From: Bradyrhizobium guangzhouense
GTDB taxonomy: Bacteria > Pseudomonadota > Alphaproteobacteria > Rhizobiales > Xanthobacteraceae
Direction: 5' to 3'
Assembly (NCBI RefSeq): GCF_004114955.1
Contig: NZ_CP030053.1
Coordinates: 4,960,001 to 5,024,000 of the forward strand
Length of the DNA: 64,000 nucleotides
The translations under genes and the position numbers were made by a program. Below, one piece after another: positions 1-10,829 of this stretch. Below the pieces are notes generated by a model. That model did not search any database, was not told where the DNA came from, and was given only the letters and a program-made list of their open reading frames with translations. Position 1 is the stretch's first letter. Every line of letters begins with the position of its first letter.

Positions 1-2
1 CG

Positions 3-1679
3 GCGGCCGCGCCATGGCAGGTCATGCAGCGGATCGATCATCCCGATGCGCTCGCAGCGAACGCGCAGGCACTGATCGATCTGGAGAACGGCGCCACGGG
101 ACTTTCGCTCGTGTTCGCCGGCGGCGCCGGCAGTCATGGCTTCGGCCTGGAACCGACGGCGGATGCGGTTGCCAAGGTGCTGAAGGACATTCACCTCGAC
201 GCCGGCATCGGCATCGAGCTTCAGATCGGTCCACAATCGCGGATGGCCGCGATCCATTTCGCGGAATATGTGAAGAGCAACGGCGTCGATCCCGCCGCCT
301 GCGACATCCGCTTCGGGCTCGATCCGCTCGCGGCCTGCGCAGTGTGGGGAAGCAGCCCCTACAGCTGGGAAGAGATCGTTCCCGCCGTCACGGGCGGCAT
401 CAAGGGCCTTGCCGCGCTCGGCTTCAAGGGACCATTTGCCTCCGCCGACGGACGCGTGATCCACGATGCCGGCGGCTCGGAGGTGCAGGAGCTCGCTTTC
501 GTGCTTGCCTGCGGCGTCGCCTATCTGCGTGCGATCGAGGGCGCCGGCGTGCCGCTCGCGCAGGCGCAAGGCATGGTCTATGCGCGGCTCGCAGCTGACG
601 CCGACCAGTTCCTGACCATGGCGAAGTTCCGCGCGCTGCGATTGCTCTGGGCGCGCGTCGAGGCCGCCTGCGGCCTGGCGCCGAAGCCGCTGTTCATTGC
701 CGCCGATACGGCCTGGCGCATGCTGACGCAGCGTGACCCCTATGTGAACATGCTGCGCGCGACCATCGCGACATTCGCGGCCGGGCTGGCAGGCGCCGAT
801 GCGATCACCGTGCTGCCGCATACGCTGGCGCTCGGACTGCCTGATCCGTTCGCGCGGCGCGTTGCACGCAACACACAAGCCCTGCTGCTCGAAGAAAGCA
901 ACCTCGCCAAGGTCAGCGATCCCGCGGCGGGATCCGGCGGCATCGAGACGCTCACGGCGCAGCTTTGCGAAGCGGCCTGGGCGCTGTTTCAGGAGAGCGA
1001 GAAGGCCGGCGGCGCCTTTGCCGCGCTTCAGCAGGGCCTGTTTCAGGGCAAGGTCGCGTCCACGCGCAAGGCGCGCGAGGCCAACATCGCCAAGCGCCGC
1101 GACGTGCTGACCGGCGCCAGCGAGTTTCCGAACCTGCATGAGGGCGAGACGGCCGTGCTGAAGGCGATGCCCATCGCGCTCGCGCCTTATGGCGATGCCA
1201 AATACAAGTTTGACGCGCTTGCGCCGATCCGCCTGGCGCAGCCGTTCGAGGCGCTGCGCGACAAATCGGATGCGGCGCTGAAAGCGCAAGGCGCGCGGCC
1301 CAGCGTGTTCCTGGCCAATCTCGGCACGCCTGCCGATTTTACCGCGCGCGCGACATTCGCAAAAAGCTTCTTCGAGGCCGGCGGCATCCAAGCCATCGAC
1401 AGCGACGGTTTTGCCGATCCGGCCAAGCTGGCTGCGGCCTTCAAGGTATCAGGCGCGGAGCTCGCCTGCCTGTGTTCCAGCGACAAGGCCTATGCGGAAC
1501 ACGCCGAAGCCGCCGCGAAGGCCCTGCAAACGGCGGGCGCGCGACATATCTATCTGGCAGGCCGTCCGGCCGAGGCCGAGGCGGCCTTGCGCGCGGCCGG
1601 TGTCACGGGCTTCGTCTTCGCCGGGGCCGACGCGCTTGCGACGCTGCAAGACGCTTATGTCCTGATGGAGCTGGCATGA
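3..1679 (+). CDS. mutA: Methylmalonyl-CoA mutase small (beta) subunit, 5' end cut off
   Basis: Small subunit of the cobalamin-dependent enzyme that interconverts methylmalonyl-CoA and succinyl-CoA in propionate metabolism. The frame is open through the left window edge. The residues before the first in-window ATG (position 24), including PWQV followed by MQRIDHPD, look like internal mutase sequence, so the true start lies upstream. About 558 codons are seen where the family usually has over 600. The TIM-barrel part is followed by a degenerate C-terminal B12-like fold (from about residue 430) that lacks the DxHxxG cobalamin motif, as expected for the non-catalytic subunit. The stop overlaps the next gene's ATG by 4 nt (ATGA), and the catalytic subunit lies one gene downstream. 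Confidence 0.93.
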   Translation, partial: AAAPWQVMQRIDHPDALAANAQALIDLENGATGLSLVFAGGAGSHGFGLEPTADAVAKVLKDIHLDAGIGIELQIGPQSRMAAIHFAEYVKSNGVDPAACDIRFGLDPLAACAVWGSSPYSWEEIVPAVTGGIKGLAALGFKGPFASADGRVIHDAGGSEVQELAFVLACGVAYLRAIEGAGVPLAQAQGMVYARLAADADQFLTMAKFRALRLLWARVEAACGLAPKPLFIAADTAWRMLTQRDPYVNMLRATIATFAAGLAGADAITVLPHTLALGLPDPFARRVARNTQALLLEESNLAKVSDPAAGSGGIETLTAQLCEAAWALFQESEKAGGAFAALQQGLFQGKVASTRKAREANIAKRRDVLTGASEFPNLHEGETAVLKAMPIALAPYGDAKYKFDALAPIRLAQPFEALRDKSDAALKAQGARPSVFLANLGTPADFTARATFAKSFFEAGGIQAIDSDGFADPAKLAAAFKVSGAELACLCSSDKAYAEHAEAAAKALQTAGARHIYLAGRPAEAEAALRAAGVTGFVFAGADALATLQDAYVLMELA

Positions 1680-2140
1680 CCGACGCAAGCAAACCCGTTC
1701 TGACCGGCGGCTGCCAATGCGGGGCGGTGCGCTTTGCGATTTCGGCAACACCCAACAAGGTGTCGATCTGCCACTGCCGGATGTGCCAGAAGGCGAGCGG
1801 CGCGCCCTTCGCCTCCTTCGCCGACATCAACCGGACGGATTTTGCCTGGACCAAAGGCACACCGTCCGCATTCCAATCCTCCACGATCGCGATGCGCGAT
1901 TTTTGTGCTGCCTGCGGCACGCCGCTGAGCTTCCGTCGCATCGACGGCGAGCGGATCGAGATCATGACCGGCGCGTTCGACCGACCTGACCGGCTGGTGC
2001 CGACGCGGCAATACGGAACTGAATCGCGCCTCGGCTGGGTTGTCGGAATCTCCAACCTGCCGAGCCAAACCACGCAGCAGAATTACGGGCCGGAGAAGAT
2101 GGCGACCATCGTCAGCCATCAGCACCCGGATCATGATTGA
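1676..2140 (+). CDS. GFA/CENP-V family zinc protein between the mutase subunit genes
   Basis: 154-residue protein of the GFA (glutathione-dependent formaldehyde-activating-like, CENP-V) fold. Visible zinc-ligand motifs are [10 protein letters not shown] near residue 11, CHCRMC near residue 33 and FCAACGTP near residue 76. The physiological substrate is unknown; most family members are not proven formaldehyde enzymes. The start is the ATG overlapping the mutA stop as ATGA, which indicates translational coupling. The large mutase subunit begins 23 nt after its stop. Being sandwiched between two subunits of one enzyme suggests co-transcription, but its role in the pathway is not evident from sequence. 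Confidence 0.88.
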   Translation: MTDASKPVLTGGCQCGAVRFAISATPNKVSICHCRMCQKASGAPFASFADINRTDFAWTKGTPSAFQSSTIAMRDFCAACGTPLSFRRIDGERIEIMTGAFDRPDRLVPTRQYGTESRLGWVVGISNLPSQTTQQNYGPEKMATIVSHQHPDHD

Positions 2141-2163
2141 GCGCCGATGATATGGTGGAGGCC

Positions 2164-4320
<2,157 letters not shown>

Positions 4321-4503
4321 CTCCGCCGCTGTTCGGCTTGAAGCATCAAACCCGCGGGCGCGCTACTGCGATCAATCTTCACGTCCCGCTGTTCACACCG
4401 TGCGTTCTGCGCGGGTTCATCTTGCGGTCATTACGTTGAGGCAGACATCCTCGACGGCGTCGCCGCGACGGCATCGCCGCGACGGCGGTCGGATACGGAA
4501 TTG

Positions 4504-5316
4504 ATGGATATTGAAGTGACATATCTTCGTGCAAATGTGCGGGCCGGCTTGCTCGCGATCCTGTCTGCTATCGCGACGATCGCCCTGGCCTCTCCCTCCT
4601 TCGCCGCCGATCCCAAGCCCGACGCCGCGGTCAAGAACAGGAACATCGATGCGCGCGTCTTTCTCGACGACAAGATCAAGGCCGACGCGCCGCTCGCGGC
4701 CAATTGTCTGGCCGACGGCAAGAAATGGCTCGACAAGAACGCGGCTGACGCCGCGGCCTCTCGCAAGCAGGATCCGCAATTCTTCAAGGACGGCGGCTGG
4801 GACTTCGAACGCAAATATTCGATCCGCTCTGTCGTTGCCGATCGCTATGTCAGCATCCTGCGCGACGATTACATGGACACCCATGGCGCGCACCCCAATT
4901 CGGACGTGAACACGATCCTGTGGGACAAGGCCGAGAACAAGCGCATCTCGATTCGCCCGTTCTTCACCGAGACCGCCGACAATGGCGCCACCATGAAGGC
5001 GATGGTGAAAGCCGTGATCGCTTCGCTCAAGATCGAGAAGAAGAAACGCGACAGCGGCGAGACCGCCACCGAGGACTGGTTCAAGGGCGTCGAGCCGAGC
5101 CTGCTCAAGATCGGCGCCGTGACGCTCGCGCCGTCGACCGAGACAGGCAAGAGTTCCGGCCTCACCTTCCACTACCCGCCCTATGCCGTCGGCCCCTACG
5201 CCGAGGGCCAATATGTCGCCTTCGTTCCGTGGGAGACGTTGAAGCCCTATCTCACGCCGGAAGGCGCGCGCATCTTCGGCGGCGCACGGCCAAAGGCCGA
5301 TGCTGACGAACAATAG
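4504..5316 (+). CDS. Secreted DUF3298/RsiV-like protein
   Basis: 270-residue exported protein. After a hydrophobic signal peptide (about residues 13-32, ending ASPSFAA) it has the layout of the DUF4163/DUF3298 family (PdaC/RsiV-like). A charged central part contains VADRYVSILRDDYMDTHGAHPNSDVNTILWD, cited here only as a landmark around residue 100, and a C-terminal half ends with the typical YAVGPYAEGQYVAFVPW segment. Family members include anti-sigma ectodomains and deacetylase-associated domains, but no catalytic motif is visible and the role is unknown. A TTG one codon earlier is also in frame. It stands alone, 180 bp after the mutase operon. Confidence 0.75.
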   Translation: MDIEVTYLRANVRAGLLAILSAIATIALASPSFAADPKPDAAVKNRNIDARVFLDDKIKADAPLAANCLADGKKWLDKNAADAAASRKQDPQFFKDGGWDFERKYSIRSVVADRYVSILRDDYMDTHGAHPNSDVNTILWDKAENKRISIRPFFTETADNGATMKAMVKAVIASLKIEKKKRDSGETATEDWFKGVEPSLLKIGAVTLAPSTETGKSSGLTFHYPPYAVGPYAEGQYVAFVPWETLKPYLTPEGARIFGGARPKADADEQ

Positions 5317-5421
5317 CAGGGACGGAACCCGCTGTGCGCGGGGCCGCAGGGCTGCCGCTTGCGACCTCCGCGCAAAGCTGCGTAGCATGGTGCGATAACG
5401 CGAGCCCGATTCCCGAGGGCG

Positions 5422-6423
5422 ATGCCGGGAACATTGATGCCAGGAATCACCCGCCGCGCTTTCGCGGCTTCTTCTGTGGCTGCAGCCACTTCGGCTTTCT
5501 TCTCCCCTGCGCGCGCGCAAGCCTATCCGGCGCGGCCGGTGACCCTGATCGTACCCTGGGGGGCCGGTGGCGGCACCGATGCAACGGCACGCATCATTGC
5601 AACGCTCCTCCAGCAGGAACTCGGCCAGCCGTTCAACGTCGTCAACCTCACCGGAGGGTCTGGCGTTATCGGCCACGCCGAGATCGTAACCGCGCCGCCG
5701 GATGGCTACACGATCGGCATGATCACCGTGGAAATCGCGATGCTGCATTGGCAGGCCGTGACGCACCTGACGCCGCGAAACTTCATGCCGCTCGCGCTGA
5801 TGAACGAAGATCCGCCGGGCATCCAGGTGGCCGCCTCCTCGCCGTACAAGACCGTGAAGGAGCTGACCGAGGCCCTCAAGCTGGCGCCGCCGGGACGGTT
5901 CAAGGCATCGGGCACCGGACAAGGCGGCATCTGGCATCTCGCCCTCGTCGGCTGGATGCAGGCGTTGGGATTGCCGGCGAACCAGGTCACGTGGTCCCCC
6001 TCGAACGGTGCGGCACCGGCCATGCAGGACCTCGTCGCGGGCAGCATCGATCTCACCACGTGCTCGGTGCCGGAGGCGCGCGCGACCATCGAGGCCGGCC
6101 AGGCCCGGAGCCTCGCGATCATGGCGCACGCGCGCAATCCGAGCTTTCCCGACGTCCCGACGCTGAAGGAGGCGCTCGGCGTCGACTATTCCACCAGCTC
6201 ATGGCGCGGCATCGCTGGGCCCAAGGGCCTGCCTCCGGAGATCGCGACCAGGCTGACCGGGGCCTTGAAGACGGTGTACGACTCCGCCGCATTCAAGAAC
6301 TTCATGACCGGGCGGGGCTTCGGCACCGTATGGCGGGATGCAAGCGGCTTCCAAACCTTCATGGACGAGGCCGACAGCCAGATGGGCCAGGCCATGAAGG
6401 CCGCCGGCTTTGCCAAGGCTTGA
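5422..6423 (+). CDS. Tripartite tricarboxylate transporter (Bug family) substrate-binding protein
   Basis: 333-residue periplasmic solute receptor of the TctC/Bug family, which usually delivers carboxylates to a TctAB-type permease. The N-terminus has a twin-arginine-like ITRRAF followed by a hydrophobic stretch and ARAQAYPARP, so export is likely. The mature start YPARPVTLIVPWGAGGGTD is the family hallmark. No tctA or tctB permease gene is present in the window, so it is an orphan receptor that must use a distant permease or act in sensing. An alternative start at 5437 (MPGITRRAF) is equally good. It ends 41 nt before meaB. Confidence 0.88.
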   Translation: MPGTLMPGITRRAFAASSVAAATSAFFSPARAQAYPARPVTLIVPWGAGGGTDATARIIATLLQQELGQPFNVVNLTGGSGVIGHAEIVTAPPDGYTIGMITVEIAMLHWQAVTHLTPRNFMPLALMNEDPPGIQVAASSPYKTVKELTEALKLAPPGRFKASGTGQGGIWHLALVGWMQALGLPANQVTWSPSNGAAPAMQDLVAGSIDLTTCSVPEARATIEAGQARSLAIMAHARNPSFPDVPTLKEALGVDYSTSSWRGIAGPKGLPPEIATRLTGALKTVYDSAAFKNFMTGRGFGTVWRDASGFQTFMDEADSQMGQAMKAAGFAKA

Positions 6424-6464
6424 CGGGCTCTCGCCTGCCTGCTTCCGCCGTTGTAAAGCAGGGC

Positions 6465-7454
6465 ATGGTTGAGAAGAAGACTTCGCTCGATATCACCACC
6501 CTCGCCCGCGACCTCCGCGCCGGCCATCGCGCGGCGCTCGCGCGCGCCATCACGCTCGTGGAGAGCCGGCGTGGCGATCACCAGGCGCAGGCGCGCGAGC
6601 TCGTGCAGATGCTGCTGCCCGACACCGGCAAGGCCGTCCGCGTCGGCATCACCGGCTCACCCGGCGTCGGCAAATCCACCACCATCGATGCGCTCGGGAC
6701 CTATCTGATCGAGCAGGGCAACAAGGTGGCGGTGCTCGCGGTCGATCCGTCCTCGGCGCGCAGCGGCGGCTCGATCCTCGGCGACAAGACGCGGATGGCG
6801 CGGCTGTCGGCCTCCAGCGACGCCTTCATTCGCCCCTCGCCATCCTCGGGCACGCTCGGCGGCGTCGCCGCAAAAACCCGCGAGGCGATGCTGCTGTGCG
6901 AGGCCGCCGGCTTCGACGTCGTGCTGGTCGAGACCGTCGGCATCGGCCAGTCCGAGACCGCGGTCTGCGACATGACCGATTTCTTCCTCGCACTCATGCT
7001 GCCGGGCGGCGGCGACGAGCTGCAAGGCATCAAGAAGGGCCTGGTCGAGCTCGCCGACATGATCGCGATCAACAAGGCCGATGGCGACAATCTCAAGCGC
7101 GCCAACATCACCGCCGCCGACTATCGCGGCGCGCTGCACATCCTGGCGCCGAGGTCCGAGCATTGGCATCCGCCCGTTATCACCTATTCGGCGCTGGCCG
7201 GCACCGGCATTGCCGAGCTGTGGCAGAAGGTCCTGGATCACCGCAAGGCGATGAATGCATCAGGCGAGTTCGCGGCGCGGCGGCGCGACCAGCAGGTGAA
7301 ATGGATGTGGTCGATGCTGGAGCAGCGCATGCTGGCGCGGCTGCGCAGCGAGGCCTCCATGCGGGGCAAGGTAAAGAAGATCGAAGCTGAGGTCGCCGAA
7401 GGGCATCTCACGCCGGCGCTGGCGGCCGAACGGATTTTGGAGTTGCTGCAATGA
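6465..7454 (+). CDS. meaB: Methylmalonyl-CoA mutase-associated GTPase MeaB (ArgK family)
   Basis: 329-residue G3E-family GTPase that protects and reactivates adenosylcobalamin-dependent methylmalonyl-CoA mutase. The P-loop GITGSPGVGKST is at residues 61-72; the ETVGIGQSE switch segment and the NKAD guanine-specificity motif follow in order. The start at ATG 6465 gives the family-normal length. The frame runs open upstream through the preceding gene, but that extension is antisense-like and unrelated. The gene supports the mutase encoded about 2 kb upstream. It overlaps the following peptidase gene by 4 nt (ATGA), indicating co-translation. Confidence 0.95.
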   Translation: MVEKKTSLDITTLARDLRAGHRAALARAITLVESRRGDHQAQARELVQMLLPDTGKAVRVGITGSPGVGKSTTIDALGTYLIEQGNKVAVLAVDPSSARSGGSILGDKTRMARLSASSDAFIRPSPSSGTLGGVAAKTREAMLLCEAAGFDVVLVETVGIGQSETAVCDMTDFFLALMLPGGGDELQGIKKGLVELADMIAINKADGDNLKRANITAADYRGALHILAPRSEHWHPPVITYSALAGTGIAELWQKVLDHRKAMNASGEFAARRRDQQVKWMWSMLEQRMLARLRSEASMRGKVKKIEAEVAEGHLTPALAAERILELLQ

Positions 7455-8107
7455 GCGAGAAGCTGCGCATTCTTCTCACCGGCTTCGGACCGTTTCCCGG
7501 TGCGCCGCATAATCCGACCCAGTCGCTGGTGGCGCGGCTGGCGCAACTGCGCCGGCCCGCGCTCGGTGATGTCGAGATCTCACGGCATATCTTTCCGGTC
7601 ACCTATGCCGCGGTCGACCGGCAATTGCCGGAGGTGCTGGCGAAGGTGAAGCCGGATGCGCTGCTGATGTTCGGGCTCGCCGCGCGCACCCCTTACCTGC
7701 GGATCGAGAGCCGCGCGCGCAACGCCGTCACCATGCTGTGGCCTGATGCCGCCAACACCCGCTCCAGCAAGCGTGGCATCGCCGGCCATGCGGACGCCAT
7801 GAATTTCGGCCCGCATACGGCAAGGCTGCTGCGCGCCGCCCGCCTCACCGGCATCGATGCGCGGCCCTCGCGCGATGCCGGCGCATATCTCTGCAACTAT
7901 CTGAGTTGGCGCGCGATCGAGAAGGTGCGCGGCGGCGGACCGAAACTTGCCGCCTTCATCCACATTCCGCTGCTTGCACGCAGCGGCGCCGTCCGGCGCA
8001 AGGGCGCTCCGCGGATCACGCTGGACGAGTTGGTGGATGCAGGAGAAGCGATGCTGATGGAGATGGTGCAGATGGCACGGAAGGCGCGGAATACACAGGA
8101 CTCGTAG
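7451..8107 (+). CDS. Pyrrolidone-carboxylate peptidase (peptidase C15)
   Basis: 218-residue cytosolic cysteine peptidase of family C15, which removes N-terminal pyroglutamate. The N-terminal LLTGFGPFPG motif is clear. The catalytic triad can be placed as E86 (in LRIESR), C148 (in AGAYLCNYLSW) and H171 (in FIHIPLL). Length matches the family. Translation is coupled to meaB through a 4-nt overlap, although no metabolic link is obvious. A palindromic intergenic repeat begins at its stop codon. Confidence 0.92.
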   Translation: MSEKLRILLTGFGPFPGAPHNPTQSLVARLAQLRRPALGDVEISRHIFPVTYAAVDRQLPEVLAKVKPDALLMFGLAARTPYLRIESRARNAVTMLWPDAANTRSSKRGIAGHADAMNFGPHTARLLRAARLTGIDARPSRDAGAYLCNYLSWRAIEKVRGGGPKLAAFIHIPLLARSGAVRRKGAPRITLDELVDAGEAMLMEMVQMARKARNTQDS

Positions 8108-8214
8108 GGTGGATTAGCAACGCGTAATCCACCTCTTCTGTCGCCGCGGGAAAAGATCGCGGTGGGTTACGTCTGACGGACTGCGCTTCGCGCACCAGGC
8201 CAACCCACCCTACG
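8103..8214. repeat. Palindromic intergenic repeat element, about 112 bp
   Basis: Outer arms CGTAGGGTGG (8103-8112) and CCACCCTACG (8205-8214) are perfect inverted complements. The inner part contains further self-complementary pieces (GGATTAGCAACGCGTAATCC and GGTGGGTT versus AACCCACC). It starts within the last codons of the peptidase gene. It resembles the short GTAGGGTGG-type dispersed palindromes of Bradyrhizobium genomes. Confidence 0.7.
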
Positions 8215-8326
8215 ACACCATCTTTGCGGTAAACATTTAACCCTACCGCGAACAATCCCGACAGCCCCGTCCGCCCTGCGCTACCTAACCTTCGCGGACA
8301 TCCCCGCGTCCGCCGAAGGACGCGTC

Positions 8327-9697
8327 ATGGATCTCAACCGCCGTCATCTCATCGGAGCTTCGACCGCCGGCATTGCCGGTGCGCTGGCCATGCCCTCAGA
8401 CGCCGCGCGCGCGGCGCCGCTGACGTCGCTGCTCGGCCGCGATGCGACCCAATATGGCGTGCGACCAGGCAGCAGCGAGGATCAGACGCGCGTTCTCCAG
8501 CGTGCGATCGACGACGCCTCGCGGGCGCAGATGCCGCTGGCGCTGCCGCCCGGAATCTACCGCACGGGCCTTTTGCGGCTGCCGAAGGGGGCGCAACTGA
8601 TCGGCGTGCGTGGCGCGACGAAATTCGTCTTCACCGGCGGGGCCTCGGCGATCTTGAGCGAGGGTTCTGATTCGATCGGCCTCACCGGCCTCACCTTCGA
8701 CGGTGGCGGCATTCCCCTGCCGACGCGGCGCGGACTGATCCATGTCCTCGGCGGGCGCGACGTCCGCATCACCGATTGCGAGATCAGGACATCGGGCGGC
8801 AGCGGCATCTGGCTGGAGCAGGTGTCGGGCGACGTCTCCGGCAACATCTTTACCGACATCGCCGTCACTGCGGTGGTCTCGTTCGACGCCAGGGGCCTCA
8901 GCGTGTCCCGCAACACCATTGTCGGCACCAACGACAACGGCATCGAGATCCTGCGCACCGCCATCGGCGACGACGGCACTTTCGTCGCCGACAACCGTAT
9001 CGAGGATATCAAGGCCGGCCCGGGTGGCTCCGGCCAGTACGGCAATGCCATCAACGCCTTCCGCGCCGGCAACGTGATCGTGCGCGGCAATCGCATCAGA
9101 AATTGCGACTATTCGGCCGTGCGCGGCAACTCGGCCTCGAACATCCACATCACAGGCAACAGCGTCAGCGACGTGCGCGAGGTCGCGCTCTATTCCGAGT
9201 TTTCGTTCGAGGCCGCGGTGATTGCCAACAACACGGTCGACGGCGCCGCCGTCGGCGTCTCCGTCTGTAATTTCAACGAGGGCGGACGTATTGCGGTCGT
9301 TCAAGGCAATATCATCCGCAATTTGATCCCGAAGCGCCCCATCGGCACCGCGCCTGACGACGATGCCGGCGTCGGCATCTACGTCGAGGCCGATACCTCG
9401 GTATCAGGCAATGTGATCGAGAACGCGCCGTCCTACGGCATCGTCGCCGGTTGGGGCAAATATCTGCGCGACGTCGCGATCACGGGCAATGTGATCCGCA
9501 AGGCGCTGGCCGGCATCGGCATCTCCGTCGTATCAGGCGCCGGCACCGCACTCGTCAACAACAACATGATCTCAGAAACCCCGCGCGGCGCGGTGGTCGG
9601 CCTGGACCATGCCCGCGCGGTGACGGCGGATCTGTCCGCGGAAGGCGCGCAGCGCTTTGCACAGGTGATGATTGGCGGCAACGCCGTGCGGCAATAG
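8327..9697 (+). CDS. Tat-exported right-handed beta-helix repeat protein (TIGR03808-like)
   Basis: 456-residue protein with a twin-arginine signal (NRRHLIGAST, residues 4-13) and AxA cleavage region near residue 30. The rest is a parallel beta-helix of pectate-lyase/NosD type with recurring short coils such as ISGNxI, VSRNTIVG, VRGNRIRN, ITGNSVS and ITGNVIRK. I recognise the general family as the twin-arginine-translocated repeat protein TIGR03808. The substrate is unknown; beta-helices of this kind often bind or cleave polysaccharide. The start has an AAGGA ribosome site at 8315-8320. It is convergent with the next gene, 14 bp apart, and the two families may be co-conserved. Confidence 0.85.
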   Translation: MDLNRRHLIGASTAGIAGALAMPSDAARAAPLTSLLGRDATQYGVRPGSSEDQTRVLQRAIDDASRAQMPLALPPGIYRTGLLRLPKGAQLIGVRGATKFVFTGGASAILSEGSDSIGLTGLTFDGGGIPLPTRRGLIHVLGGRDVRITDCEIRTSGGSGIWLEQVSGDVSGNIFTDIAVTAVVSFDARGLSVSRNTIVGTNDNGIEILRTAIGDDGTFVADNRIEDIKAGPGGSGQYGNAINAFRAGNVIVRGNRIRNCDYSAVRGNSASNIHITGNSVSDVREVALYSEFSFEAAVIANNTVDGAAVGVSVCNFNEGGRIAVVQGNIIRNLIPKRPIGTAPDDDAGVGIYVEADTSVSGNVIENAPSYGIVAGWGKYLRDVAITGNVIRKALAGIGISVVSGAGTALVNNNMISETPRGAVVGLDHARAVTADLSAEGAQRFAQVMIGGNAVRQ

Positions 9698-9711
9698 GCG
9701 CCGCGCTCGCC

Positions 9712-10350
9712 TCAGAACGTATTCCGCAGCAGCGGGTACTTGGCTTCGATGCCGTCGAGGCTGAAGGTGAATTCGACCACGCGCTCGGGGGCCGCGACGA
9801 TGTCGTCGGCGGGCGGGGTGAAGGTCTGCAGGAACGATGCGATGGACGCTGCCGGCGCAGTCGGAGCGATCCGTTGAGCCGGAGCGATCCGAATTGCCGG
9901 AGCAACCCGTGCAGGCGGAGCGACTGGCGCCATCGGGGCGGCCGGTGCAATGGGCGCCTCGACGATTTCAGCGAGGATATCGGGCTCGGGCTCGAGCCTG
10001 ACCGGAACGGAGGTCTCGGGCTCGATATGCACCGCTTTTGGCTGCACGGTCTGGGCCTGCTCGCGGGGAAACACGCGCGGCATGGTCGCCGGCGACCAGC
10101 CGAATGCAGAGGTCACGCTCGCGGCGGCCGCGGCGACGTCCTCGCCATTCGCAAGGGCGCGCCAGGTCTGGACCGCGCGCTTGGCTTCCTGGATGTTTTC
10201 GAGGAATGCGAGTTCGGAATGGTAGCGACGCCACCGCCCGGTCTCGAACATTTCGGAGAGATGCTCCAGCCGCTGCTCTGCGAGAGCGCACCAGCGTGCC
10301 GCAATTTCACGGCTGGCCGCGCCTTGGCCAGCGTTATGGCGATGAGTCAT
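9712..10350 (-). CDS. Pro/Ala-rich hypothetical protein (TIGR03809-like)
   Basis: 212-residue cytoplasmic protein without signal or membrane segment. Residues 1-75 are a helical domain rich in Arg, Trp and Glu (EIAARWCALAEQRLEHLSEMF, then NIQEAKRAVQTWRAL). Residues 130-175 are a low-complexity linker of repeated AP dipeptides with V, I and R. The C-terminus is a short conserved-looking tail FTFSLDGIEAKYPLLRNTF. I believe it corresponds to TIGR03809, a small Bradyrhizobiaceae family whose genes neighbour TIGR03808, but function is unknown. It ends 14 bp from the beta-helix gene, tail to tail. Confidence 0.75.
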   Translation of the reverse strand: MTHRHNAGQGAASREIAARWCALAEQRLEHLSEMFETGRWRRYHSELAFLENIQEAKRAVQTWRALANGEDVAAAAASVTSAFGWSPATMPRVFPREQAQTVQPKAVHIEPETSVPVRLEPEPDILAEIVEAPIAPAAPMAPVAPPARVAPAIRIAPAQRIAPTAPAASIASFLQTFTPPADDIVAAPERVVEFTFSLDGIEAKYPLLRNTF

Positions 10351-10829
10351 AAATCAGCCCGTCAGGAGAAGAGTACGGACGCGACGCAACGCACACGAAT
10401 CAATCTAGAGGCGACGTGAATATTTTGTGGAAAAGTTTTGACTTGTCCAGCAACGACGCGGCTTTGGTCACAAAACACCGTAGTCACGCGGAGTTCTCGG
10501 CAGTTTAGGAGTCAAGCTTCGCACAAGCATGGCGGACCTGCCGCGCGACGTCGGCGAGAAACCGACGGCGACCCTCCCGCGGCCTCAACCGCAAGCTGAT
10601 CTCGCATGACGCTTCAAGAAATCCGACACGAAAGAAAAGACCCGTCCGGGGGGACAACCGGACGGGTCGAGCCATATGGGCGCTTGGGGTGGATGGGCGC
10701 TCGCGCCTGATATGACTGATGGGGAGGGATGACCGCTCCCACATCATTTGGTCGTGGCAGCAGGCTGAACGTTCAATCCGGGCGCTCGATTTTTTAACCT
10801 TTGACCCGCCCGCAATGTCGTCGCAGGGG
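10351..10829. other. 479-bp intergenic region
   Basis: It lies between the start of the Pro/Ala-rich gene and the end of the protease gene. It should hold the promoter of the minus-strand gene at its left end, and it contains the intrinsic terminator at 10639-10668. I see no convincing gene: open frames here are short, Arg/Ser-rich and overlap the protease tail. Confidence 0.6.
10639..10668 (-). terminator. Intrinsic terminator of the sigma/anti-sigma/protease operon
   Basis: Perfect 11-bp stem GACCCGTCCGG (10639-10649) with CCGGACGGGTC (10658-10668) and an 8-nt loop. Read on the minus strand it is followed by TTTTCTTTC, a typical U-tract. It lies 160 nt past the protease stop. Confidence 0.85.

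Noticed and set aside
24..1679. Reading the left-most gene as complete from ATG 24
   Set aside because: The frame is open to the window edge and the residues before the ATG look like mutase sequence; the remaining length is too short for MutA.
4417..6129. Long minus-strand open frame opposite the secreted protein and Bug receptor
   Set aside because: Arg/Gly/Asp-rich shadow of high-GC codon usage on the other strand, with no domain or signal.
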